Shown here in pieces: positions 1-10,275 of a stretch of DNA of 64,000 nucleotides (positions within the stretch are counted from its first letter, which is position 1; every line of letters begins with the position of its first letter). The stretch is from Rhytidiadelphus loreus. Lineage: Eukaryota; Streptophyta; Bryopsida; Hypnales; Hylocomiaceae. The stretch spans positions 39,350,760 through 39,414,759 of the forward strand of contig OX344762.1 of NCBI GenBank assembly GCA_947034895.1, written 5' to 3'. A program made the position numbers and the translations under genes. The notes beneath the pieces were generated by a model. It searched no databases and was not told the origin of the DNA. It saw only the letters and a list, made by a program, of their open reading frames with translations.

Positions 1-2088
1 GAAGCTGGAGTAGGGACCATAGGGTTCGCATCTGGATTGACCCTCAATCATCTTGCAGAAGAGCCCTTTCTTACATCTGCGTGCAATGAAGGCAACGTGA
101 AGCTTGCGTAAGACTTCGGTCGAACGAGAGCGCTTACTGCAAACAACAGCCCAATCCGCTCTGTCGTAATCCAGCATTCCCCGCCAGATTGAGCCGCACA
201 GTCGTTCCGGGGTCCACTCCTTGTTGTTGAAAACTTTGTCATTCCTTTGAATCCATAGGGCCCAAAGCACCATCGTGCAAAGCTCCAACCAGATCCTTTT
301 GACCCGATTAAATTTCCGTGGGATGTTAACTGAAAAAATCCCTTGATGCCATGTGAGAGGGCGCTATGGGCCAAGGGTTCCTCTTCTCAGAATCAAGGAG
401 TTGAGAATGTGTATAGCCTATTGCCAACCAAGCTGCGCCGCATGGCATTCCCAGAACCTGTGGAGGACGGTTTCAGTTGAGCGTCTCGAGCAAACTGAAC
501 ATCTTGTGTCAATGGCCCCATCTATCCGTCCCCTCCAATGATTCACGGCCACCACTCGGTGCCAGATTAACCAAAGCAGACCAACTTCTTTCTTGATCCT
601 CTCCACATGCCAGACCGTCTTTCATCTGAGGACAAAGTCCATGGGGAGCGCCCCACTCCACTTGCGAATTGGGTTAGAGACCTGGTGGGCTCGTTTTAAC
701 AACTTTCGCCCCAGGCTCGCCCAGAAATTCATGAGCAGGACTTTAAAGCCATCCGTATTCCATTCATGTTTCCCGGGATCCCATTTGATGCGATCCAATC
801 GCCTGTAATAGAAAGAGATGACAGTCTTCTTCAGGCCGCACAGGATTTGCACTACTCTTACTCAGAAGAACGTGCAACCTGAGATGAATCCAAGGAGGCC
901 TGGTGTCCTGTGGGGTTGGAAAGGAAGATGCCAACTGAGAGAAGGACAATGAATCCATCTTGCATCCAAGCTATAGGCCATGGGATAGTTGGAGGGCCGA
1001 TCTGCACGGATGTGTTTTGAGGTATCTACGTTACTGTATGAGGTTGAGGATCATTCCCTATGAACCATCCGACCCATTCCTTTACCATTGCAAGGTGGGG
1101 CCCTGTTGACAATAAATGACCCCATTGCCTTTGGATAGCGCTTGTCGCTGTCAGCCAAGCACCGCTTTTCTTTGCTTGCATGCCAAATTTTCAACCTGCT
1201 TTGTTGGGTGTAAAGAAGCCGCCATTAGTACAAGCGTCCCTGATTTGATGAAGTCCCTTGCGGTAGAGCTGGGCGGCTCTCAATTTGGAGAAGCCAGGGC
1301 CGATTAAAGGCAGTAGTGGTGCCTACCAAAATGATTCCGCTTTGACTTCTTCCAAGTTCTTCGGCCTTACAGGCAGTAACTCATGACTCAACTTTTTCCA
1401 CGAGGTTCCAATTCTTTTCTACACCGTTGATCCCTTTTGCGAATGAAAGCGGGGTAAGATAAAAAAAAGTCCAAGCTTGGATCCCACCTGCCTTTTGCAT
1501 GAGGCTGAAACTTACTAAGGCAAAATTTCAACATGAAGTGAAGATTTGATGTTCCTGGTTCGCATGCTTTTAGGACCCATTTGGCCATGAGCGTTGTGAG
1601 CGCATCCTGTGAGTGAATAATGTTGAGGCCACCTTCCTCCTTCGATTGGCAGCATTGAATCCATGCAATTTTGATGCGGGCTCGGTGTAGAGACCCAGAC
1701 CACAAGTAGTTCATAACAGTGGATGTCACCTTCTTAATTCCTGCAGTAGTGCCTCCCCAAATGGAAAAGTGGCTAAAGAAAGTAGAACACTATTTATAAT
1801 AATGCCGCGACTTGTGGAGTTGATTTGAGCGGTGCACCATTACTGTAGTTTCTAGATAGTCCGGTCTATTAGAAAAGTGTCTACCGAGGAGGAAGTCACC
1901 TTTATACCAAACGGAGTCCCTAACAATTTGCTCACTTTTCCTTCGTCAACCCAAACGATCCCAAGCTGCTCGGTTCAGGGTGGCCGTGCATCAAGCGACC
2001 CATTGCTCCGGTATCCTTGAGATTTAGTCCAATTCATCACTAGGCTTGACACTAGAAAGAACTGATGTAAAAGGAACACCATTGCTTT

Positions 2089-2304
2089 CACTAGAAGGAT
2101 CCCGTGTTTTCTTTTGTATTCTTATGTCGAAGTTGACGAATTTTGTTAGACATCCCATATAACAACCTTTGTTTTTATGTCAACAATGACGTCCACTATA
2201 ACATGAATATGTTATAGTTGACATCATTGTTGACATAAAAACAATGATTGTTATATTGGATGTCTAACAAAATCCGTCAACTTTGACGCAGGTTCCTTCT
2301 AGTG
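2089..2304. mobile_element. CACTA-type foldback MITE, copy 1
   Basis: The element starts CACTAGAAGGAT and ends CCTTCTAGTG, and is flanked on both sides by the trinucleotide TTT (2086-2088 and 2305-2307), the 3-bp duplication expected of CACTA elements. Its 164-bp core (2125-2288) is an almost perfect inverted repeat with arms containing GACGGATTTTGTTAGACATC, so the single strand would fold into one long hairpin. It contains no coding sequence. A second copy with the same core length lies at 30844-31053. It sits within the LINE and splits the RT region. Confidence 0.85.
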
Positions 2305-3486
2305 TTTGACCGGCACCTCTTCGCCCATGAGGGTTAAAGACGTGTCATTGGTGAATTGCGCAATAATCTGTTGTTTGTTTCCGCTTGGGAGATGGATACC
2401 TTTCACTCTCCCGCACGTTGCTTCCACTTTGACCATCGTAGTCAAAACGTCCGCAACTATTAAAAATAAGTACAAGGGAAGGGGACAGCCCTGCCTAACT
2501 CTCCTCTTAATCAGAAATGGCAGGGATTGTGATATGTTTACCTTTACAACTGCTTGCGCGTCTTGCAGCAATAATTCTGAAAGAGAGATGAAGCCTGCTA
2601 GGATGCCTACTGCCTTCATGGCTTTAGCCAAGAATGTCCAATCGACAGTGTCAAACGCCTTTGAAAAGTCCAGCTTGAGGAAGATTAGAGGCTACTTCGA
2701 CTGATCTGCCTAGGTGATAGTTTCATCATTTCATGCGTGAAGAGAATATTGTCAAGGATGAAACGTAAAGGCAAAAACACCGTTTGGTCCATATCTATTA
2801 CTTCCATCAGAATGGGTTGTAATCTCATCCATTTGACCCTGCTACGAATTTTCTATCCTTCTGCTGTATGCTTTTCAAGATCTGCTAGTTGCTCTGATAA
2901 GGAGCTCAACTTTACTTGAATGTTGTGATTGTATAAATCCTTTTATAATGCTTTTTGCATATCGGCTAGCTCCTTCCTCCAATTGGTTTCATTTTGCCTC
3001 GAGTCCTTCGCTCTTTGTATACAAAACATTAAATAGAATTTGACACTACAACAACGACAGTGTTTTATGACTGCAAAAATATGACTAAGGATTGGCGACT
3101 AAGGATTGGCGACTACTCGCAGTCATGTTCTTGGAAGTCAATACCTTGGGGAGAAATATCACTGCAAAATATCACTGCCAGTCGTTTTTTGGCCTTATAC
3201 TTCACAGGCGTATATTATACGTCCATTGGGAACACCAAAGTATTCCATAGGGAACGGTAGGGAACTCGTTTGAGAACATTGAGTTATATTATTAGTCATA
3301 TTTTTATGGTAGTAACATTTTTTTGTTTTGGGGCAACCTAAAAAAAACATGGGCTATCACAAAAAATATAAACAAGTCATTGTTTAAAATTTTGAAACCT
3401 ACTCACCACTTTTTAAGGGTTTTGAAACCCTAGCCACTACTTCTTTTTACTCTTCTTCCTTACCTTTTGTTGTCTCTTGTCTCTTT

Positions 3487-3800
3487 GAGTTCATTCTTGT
3501 TTCTTGGTTGTTGTGTTTTGTTGTCTCTTTGAGTTCACTCTTATATCTTAGTTGTTGTGTTTTGTTGCATCTTGAGTTCACTCTTGTTTTTTAGTTGTTG
3601 TCTTTTGTTGCATCTTGAGTTCACTCTTGTTTTTTAGTTGTTGTCTTTTGTTGCATCTTGAGTTCACTCTTGCTTCTTAGTTGTTGTCTTTTGTTGCATC
3701 TTGAGTTCACTCTTGCTTCTTAGTTGTTGTCTTTTGTTGCATCTTGAGTTACTCTTACTTCTTAGAGTTGTTGTCTTTTGTTGCATCTTCACTCTTGCTT
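3487..3800. repeat. 43-bp minisatellite inside the CACTA element
   Basis: About seven head-to-tail units built on TTGAGTTCACTCTTG, then TTAGTTGTTGTC and TTTTGTTGCATC. Two adjacent full units are 43 bp apart, with point changes and short deletions in the outer units. The region is strongly T-rich on the plus strand and continues as degenerate T-rich sequence to about 4080. No coding role is seen. Confidence 0.85.
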
Positions 3801-4554
3801 CTTGTTTTTTTCTTCTTGCATCTTAATTCTTCTTCTTATTAATTCTTAATTCTTACTTTTTGTTCTCTTTTTTTGTTTTTTGTTTCTTTTTGTTGCATCT
3901 TAACTATTTTTTGTTGTTTCCTGTTACCTCTTAGTAGTTGCTGTTTATTGTTTCTTGTGCATCTTAACTTGTATTTGTTGTTATTTTTTAGCACTTGTTG
4001 CATTTTTTCTTCTTGTTCCTTGCATCACCATTGTTTTTCTTCTTATCCTAAATTTGTATTACATATTTTCTATTGTTGTAAACTTTTGAAGATTGAGCTT
4101 TGTTATATGTTCATTAAAAATTAACCTCCTATTTCTTTAATTGTATATGCAGGCAACAAAATTGGAACAAAGTCGTTGGAGGCTACTTGCAACTCACTTC
4201 ATATTATTGTAAGAAATATAATCTCTATTGACTTGTATAAATAATTCATTGTGATATACATATTTTGTATTTGTGACTAATAAATTATAAATGTCATTGA
4301 AAGGAGTCACATTCCTTCTTATATATTTCCTCTCCAATATAATTGTTTCTTGTATATCTTTAGAATCATATGTAATTATTTTTAACTACATAAAATATTT
4401 TATTCAATTGTTAAATCATTTTAATGTATGATTGCAAATATGCTTAGGTATCCTACAACCATTGTATGATTTGTTCAATTCATAGTTCAAAATACATATC
4501 AATAAAAAAATGACTACTTGGAATCACAAAATGATTATAATAATTTCCAAAAAA

Positions 4555-4870
4555 TGACTAGGTGCTCTCAATATGACTGAAAAATATGACTGAGAAGAGT
4601 CGTTTTACAAATCATCAAAAAATATGACTCACTGTAGTCATATTTCACATGACTGCAGAATATGACTCACCGCAGTCATATTCCACATGACTGCAAAATA
4701 TGACTCAACACAGTCATATTCCACATCATAAAAAAATATGACTCACTGCAGTCATATTTCATAGTAATAAAAAATATGACTGACCGCAATTATATTCCAC
4801 GTCATCAAAAAATATGACTGAACGTAGTCATATTCCACAAAATATGACTGACTACAGTCATATTCCATGT
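4555..4870. repeat. Subterminal repeat array of the CACTA element
   Basis: Roughly ten partly palindromic units alternate AATATGACT and AGTCATATT separated by short spacers such as GACCGCAG and CCACAT. The same words recur near the left end (3066-3090) and the right end (4990-5125). In En/Spm-type elements such subterminal words bind the element-encoded DNA-binding protein; that role is inferred here. Confidence 0.8.
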
Positions 4871-6289
4871 AGGAATTTTTCATTTACTCAGGCAGCTTAA
4901 GAAAAAGTCAAAGAAAGTCAAAATATATGCCTTGTTGGCATACTATAGCTAATTACGGATATTTATACCCCTCAACTTATAAGACTGCCAATATGACTGA
5001 TGTTTGAAGCGACTATTTCTAAACAACTACAGTCAGTCATATTTCGAGTCATCTACAATTATTTCTGCGCGAGTTATATTTTTTGATTTTACGACTCACT
5101 GCAGTCGTTTTTTGCAGTCATAAAACACTGCTTTTGTTGTAGTGTGACCACTCTTCTGAGTTTGCCCGTGAACCCCAGTCGAGGATTTTGGCACCAAATA
5201 CTAGCCACTACTTCCTTGATTCTTGGATCTGCAAGATAGAATTTTCTCATTTTGTATTCCGTGGTCTTTTTACTCTCCAGCAGCAGCTGTTCTGTGAGCA
5301 TGACTGGAAGATGATCCGCATGACTGTGTACAATCACCTCTTATGGTGTATGATGTGACAAGTGTTGGCCCAACACTTCTTTGAATGAATGAGTAGCAAT
5401 GGTCTAAACGGGCTAGCGACCGCATCTCTGCTTGCCTTCGGTTGTCCCACGAAAACTTTATTCTGTTGTTGGCTAGAAAGGTCTCGTCCATGTTCAGGGC
5501 ATTCTTCAACAAAAAAAAATACTCTGTTTTCACCATCTGAGATGATTTTGCCATTGAGGTTGGATTTGTCTTCCTGACGTTTGACGAAGTTCGAATTGCC
5601 TTCGAGGATCCACCGACAGTCTCGAGGCAGGGAGATGAGCGGATCTTCTTATAGGGCACATCTTTCTCTCACGCTATTAGAGGCATAGACGTTGAGGATT
5701 GACAAGTCTCCTCCAACTAATCCTCGAAATCTCATCCATTGTGCCCTTCCACATGCGGAGTGCATTGTTTCTGCGACAAAATGAGAGAGCTGTGGAACTA
5801 TTTACATGCACACGTCGCCCGTTCTGGTCCTAGCCTCTCCTGGGGCGTGGCCAAATCCAACAGTTGTTTCTTTACCTAAAAAAAGAGCTTGCGGCCAAAG
5901 ACTACGACCGATTCTGACGAGCTTTTCTCCTCTCAATCTATGCTCCTGAAAACAAAGGATGCTAATTTCTCTAAATAGAGGTCTATAATAATTTCATATA
6001 ACATCGGTCTTTAGAGGGTCGTTAAGCCCCTGGACATTCTGAATCGCTATTGTCACTTTCATAAGTTAATTATGAGGGGAGGAAGCTCCGAAAAAAGCTC
6101 GGTGTTGAGGAGGCCGTTGCTTACTCCTCCTCTTCTTGAGGTGTCATGTCTTTGCAACAGGATTGAGGAGCGCTCACGCCTTGTTGATTTGTTTGCCGCG
6201 TTGCGTCTTGCTCTCTGATTTGAAGTAAGACAATGAGATTGCGGGGTGGTTGACACTTTCCCATGTCCTGCTTTCATCCATTCCAGGAA

Positions 6290-8210
6290 TTTGGCTTAGA
6301 GATTCTCCGGAAGGCCAACTGCGGCTCTTCTGTGTGGCGTGAGGTCCCCTTCTCTTGGCTGATTGATGATCCCGGTGTTGGCCCCTAGTCGTGCGGAATA
6401 AACCTGCGAGGCGTTGCCCCTACTGGCAGTTCGAGCCATCGAAATTGATGGCAATGCTGCCGCGATGAGGTCTAGAGATCGTGATTTGTTTTGGTTAGTG
6501 ATATCACCCAGAATTCCTTGTCTTGCCACGTTCTGTGGAGCTGTCAACAAAGGAGCCGAGGGGATCGGTCCTTCTTGTTGGATCATGCCATGGGGCCCGA
6601 ACATGTTGCTTTGTACTGCGGGGTCTTGATTTGGTTGGGGAACTGCCAAGCCCATTGGCCCTATAAGGGACGCTGAGGCCAGTACAATCCTTCCTGCTTC
6701 GCTCTGCGTACCCGCGGCAGGGCCGGCCTTTGATGGAAGTGGCCTAGCTATTGAGGTGCATGTTTCGACGCCAGTCAAGCCCCCCCTTGCTTGAAACCAC
6801 TCCGAGGAGTTGGCTGGAGGAATGTTGTGACTTAGGCTAAGGCTGCTACCTCACACTCCCCCCCCCCCGGTACTCTTGTGATTGAGTTGTTTGCTAGCTT
6901 TTGGGGGCTCTACCGGGTTCTTCTGCCGCGTGTGAATGCCCTGCTGAGCGCTACACGAGTTTTCCTTCTATCCATGCTCCTGCAAGGTTCGGACCTGGTG
7001 AGCAATTAGCTAAATTGTCCTAGTCATATGTGTATTGCCTTGACTGGATCTGAGCCCAGCAGCTTGGGAGGGGCATTTCCGCCTTGTGACCGTCTCCCAA
7101 CCTTTTCCACTTCCTCTGGCAGTTGGAGATACGGCTAGGGTGTGGCCCAAGGTCCTGGAGCTACTAATTGCGTCCACGGAGGTTGAATTGCCAATTAGAA
7201 TGGTGGGAATATGCCCTGCAAGTGACTAAGGGGGGGGCGGCAGGGCGTTGGTGGGGACACTCTCCATCGGATTTCTATTGTTCCTCCTTGTTGGACCATT
7301 TTTGAGAGCTATAGTGCCACCTCCTTTAGTCAGAGGGTCTGCCAATTGCTTGATGCATGGGCAACATTTGATTAAGTGATCCGTTGAGTGACAAAAACGA
7401 CATCTGATAGGAAGATTGCAATAGTCAACCTTGATGATTATCCTTTCCTTCGTCAAATCATTTGTCACAGCTACTTAAGTCGACCAGCCCAAGCCTGCTT
7501 GAAGTGCAATGCAAAAGCGTTGGTCAGAGGTTGAGGCGTTTCACTTGTCGCCTCCCAGTACTCCCAAAGGCCTCCTGCAATTTCTTCTGCTACGCCAAGG
7601 AATTCGCTTGGATTTCCTCTCAATGTCACCCATGTCAGAACTTTAAGCCTCGAAAGGCGACTTGCATCAAAACCGGTTGCCCATGTTTGTAGGATGCATG
7701 TGCCCCATCCGGAACGATGGGGAGTGAGCATCAAAAAAATTTGAGTAGAGTCAGATTGTCTTATGAGTACTTGGAAGAATCCTTGGCCTAGGTCCCTCCC
7801 TAGGCCCGCCCAGTCGCCGATTTGAACTTGTATCCCTTCGAGCCATTGTGTTAGGGCAGCTGGGATCTATCAGCCTCCCACAAAGTATGCCACGACTGCG
7901 TGACGTTGTAGGCGCTTTGTTTCCTTGCGTACGATTTCTTAATCAACCTTTATTTCTAAGATCGTATTACAAATAAATAAAAACCAACAAAGCTGCTTGC
8001 ATACCCTTTAGGAAGCTCTTCGTTGTGGGCAGCTCTCGTCGGGTGGACCGTTGCATGTCTCACAATACTTATTATTGTTGCTATCAGCTTTGGCTCTATG
8101 GCGTCCTCCTTTAGCTCATGCTCATTTGGGCCACTTACGTCATGCCTCCTCACGATCGGAGCGTGCTCCATTTTGTCCTTGAGTATCTCCGCATACGACA
8201 GTTGCATTGC
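6290..8210 (-). pseudogene. LINE ORF1 remnant: DUF4283 region and CCHC knuckle
   Basis: The reading begins at about 8207 (protein MQLSYAEILKDKMEHAP...). The 7471-7734 segment contains a tract (LTWVTLRGNPSEFLG) of the DUF4283 kind found in plant LINE ORF1 proteins. The 7226-7468 segment has CRFCHSTDHLIKCC, a CCHC zinc knuckle used for RNA binding. A proline- and alanine-rich linker follows to about 6290. The pieces are in different frames with stops between them, so this is a broken gene. It lies immediately upstream of the ORF2 remnant on the same strand. Confidence 0.75.
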
Positions 8211-8260
8211 TCCACTTTTGATTATCCAAACTTCATCTAACTTCTGAAACCCTCTTAGAT

Positions 8261-8997
8261 AACCCTAATTCAGAATGAACCCCCCACCATGACTTGTTGT
8301 CTGCGCCGCAAGCAATGCACGATTGGAATGACAATCACATGGAGTCAAACAAGCAAGGATTGAGTTTAATTAATGATGACGCGGATGCTACGGATTAGCT
8401 AATCGATCCGGAGGAGTACGCATCTTGCGTGTTTTTAGCTCCGAAGCAGCACAGCACCCATCTCGTGTGTCAAACAAACTTACTTTCATGGTTTGCTCTT
8501 TTGAATAAGATTTCCAAAAATAAAAATAAAAATTCTTAAAGTCCCCCGTATATGTCATTTGCTCTAAGATGGCAATTGACATGGGATCCATATTCACATC
8601 CGTATTCATATATGTATCCTAATTTGTATGACATACATATATATCCATATATAGAGAATTCTGTAATTGTTTACATACATGTATGTATATGTGTTTAGGT
8701 ATGTGTCCATATTATTTACCCATATCACATCATAATGATATTTAGATCATTTACACTTTGATAAAGACTTTTTGAATTTTTTTCATAGAATTATTTTGAA
8801 GGGGGGAAATTAATGGAGGAACTTGTCGCATTCTTTTCATTAGGTAGTGGGGTCATTTCTAAATTGACCATTATAGTCTAATGGCTTTTACATAAATAAA
8901 CCTTGAATTGCCCATGTGACACATTTGGAGGGCCAAGATTTCTCTACAATACTACAGTGCATCGCAAAAATGTTGAAAAAGGTCATAAAATGTATAT
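8261..8997. other. AT-rich intergenic DNA, no gene seen
   Basis: Short ORFs only, none with a recognisable motif. It contains a tract of TATATG/CATATA-like words at 8600-8710. It forms the boundary between the LINE 5' end and the next dispersed repeat. Confidence 0.6.
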
Positions 8998-9700
8998 TTA
9001 AACCTTGAAGTCCCATTGCCCCTACGGGGGACAAGATGAATTTCATATAGGCTCATGTAACCTTCATTTTTTATGTGATTTAAAAAAAAAATTAAGATAG
9101 AAAATCACATTAGCTTTGGGAGAATGTAATTTCTATTTCAATTGGTGCCCAAGAGCAAACGTTATGCGACAATAAGCTCAAAATAGGGAAGATTGGCGAG
9201 AAGACTAGGTGATAAAAAATTCCACAAAAATTTGAAAGTCATTTACATTTTATTTTTCTCTTAGATTAAATATTGTCTGCATGGAAAAACTTTGATTTGT
9301 TCCATTTGGATTGGTGATGTGAAAGGTACAGAGTTTTTTGTTTTGCGGGCAATTGTAGAAGCTTCTTAAGAAAATAATGTACTAAATTTGTTTTGGAATT
9401 CAATCTTCACAATTTTTTTTAAAAAAATTTAAAATTTCACAATGTTATCTATACTTGCTAGAACAATCTCACCATTGGGATTAGTATGTTTTGATTCCAA
9501 CTCAGAGATACTAACAATTAAGATTTTACTTCAATCTCATACCAACTTCTACCTAATTCTTTTTAAAGAATGACAAGCACACATTTTTATAAGAATTATT
9601 TTCCTAGACTTTCTACTCAAATCTGCAATATGTAAAATTTTAAAACCAAGTTTAAAAATTCCAATTAATATTTTTTTTAAGCCAACCTAAACCAAATTTG
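8998..9700 (-). repeat. Inverted, degenerate copy of the TTAA-ended repeat family
   Basis: Starting at TTAA (8998), the sequence CCCATTGCCCC followed by GGGGGACAAG matches, in reverse orientation, the right end of the element at 50622-51517 (CCCCCGAGGGGACAATGG). Inner words such as AATTGGTGCCCAAGAGC also match that copy. The far end is not clear, so the right limit is approximate. Confidence 0.5.
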
Positions 9701-10084
9701 TAAATCACAAGGACACATTATTAAACATCAATTACATTCAATTGTAGTGGTGGCATTGTAGAATTTTGTACAAAAGTGGCATTGTTAGATTGGCCTCATC
9801 CTAATTTTCACACTAACCAATTATTCACCCTTACTAAATAACCATTTTGGTATATTAGTCTCATACATTTTTGTACATTTGAATTTGAAAAATTTGAAAA
9901 TTTGAAAATTCATTTGTTTTCAATGCACTAGTCCACAATACTTTTGACAATATCAACCATCATCAACCAATCCTTTAAAGTGGGTACACCCAAAAATCAC
10001 ACCGTGTCTAAAACTACCATTACAGAATCACTCTAGGTAAGTTCATCTCCAAAATCATTATGTTTGTATCACTCAAAGAAATGA

Positions 10085-10275
10085 CTGCAAAACCAAAGTA
10101 CCAAAAAAATAAACTTCAACCCTTCCTAACTTTTGCATATGGTATCCAAATGGTGCATTGGAACCTCCTCTCAGTTCCCAACCCAATAAAAAGTATGAAA
10201 ATTTGGACAGTCTAATAATAGCAACTAAGCACCACAGTACCCAAAAGTGTCGGTTTTGGCGGGTTTGGGGGGATC
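10085..10275 (-). repeat. End 'A' of the 1.6-kb dispersed repeat (inverted)
   Basis: It shares, in order, CCTTCCTAACTTTTGCATA, GGTGCATTGGAACCTCCT, a GAAAATTTGGACAGTCTAA-like tract and AACTAAGCACCACAG with the copy at 15640-15915, and the same words in reverse complement at 18325-18600, 27890-35225 and 50435. No protein is encoded. The part to the left is replaced by other repeats and the LINE. Confidence 0.75.

Larger units (their letters stand above)
3044..5144. mobile_element. Non-autonomous CACTA transposon, 2.1 kb
   Basis: The left end reads CACTACAACAACGACAGTG and the right end is its complement with one small change (CACTGCTTTTGTTGTAGTG). The terminal inverted repeat continues through TTTATGACTGCAAAAA. 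Both sides are flanked by TGA (3041-3043 and 5145-5147), a 3-bp target-site duplication. Subterminal arrays of short AGTCATATT/AATATGACT units, typical of CACTA elements as transposase-binding sites, fill 4555-4870. The inside holds a 43-bp minisatellite but no recognisable TNP1/TNP2-like or TNPA-like coding region, so movement would need a transposase supplied from elsewhere. It is inserted in the LINE; removing it rejoins LINE sequence. Confidence 0.9.
1..6062 (-). pseudogene. LINE ORF2 remnant: endonuclease, reverse transcriptase, zf-RVT
   Basis: The likely start is the ATG at 6062 (protein MKVTIAIQNVQGLN...), followed by EN motifs QEHRLRG and NVYASN down to about 5640. A linker with the motif SHADHLPV lies at 5089-5337. 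The RT core at 2299-2631 has RRVRQGCPL and YLFLIVADVL, but the catalytic box reads FTND where FADD is usual, so the first catalytic aspartate is changed to asparagine. The RT thumb region (NYLWSG...EGGLNI) is at 1388-1729. The C-terminal zinc-binding segment at 418-606 shows CSVC, then H and C (HRFWEC), and the extreme C-terminal part lies at 48-374. Frames change repeatedly, so no full polyprotein is encoded. Confidence 0.82.
1..8260 (-). mobile_element. Degenerate plant LINE (non-LTR retrotransposon), 3' end outside window
   Basis: Reading the minus strand from about 8260 towards 1 gives, in the usual plant LINE order, a DUF4283-like region, a CCHC zinc knuckle, an AP-type endonuclease start, reverse transcriptase motifs and a C-terminal zinc-binding (zf-RVT) domain. 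Every open stretch is short and linked to the next by frameshifts and stops, so the copy is dead. It is interrupted by two CACTA-type insertions (2089-2304 and 3044-5144), which must be younger. The 5' end is set only by the first ORF1 codons near 8207; no target-site duplication can be checked because the 3' end lies beyond base 1. Base composition is visibly more GC-rich than the flanking DNA to the right. Confidence 0.85.

Noticed and set aside
3487..3800. Regularly spaced repeats resembling a CRISPR array
   Set aside because: Units are head-to-tail with no unique spacers, in a eukaryotic CACTA element; it is a minisatellite.
3873..4124. Cys/Leu-rich 83-residue frame
   Set aside because: A product of the T-rich tract inside the CACTA element.
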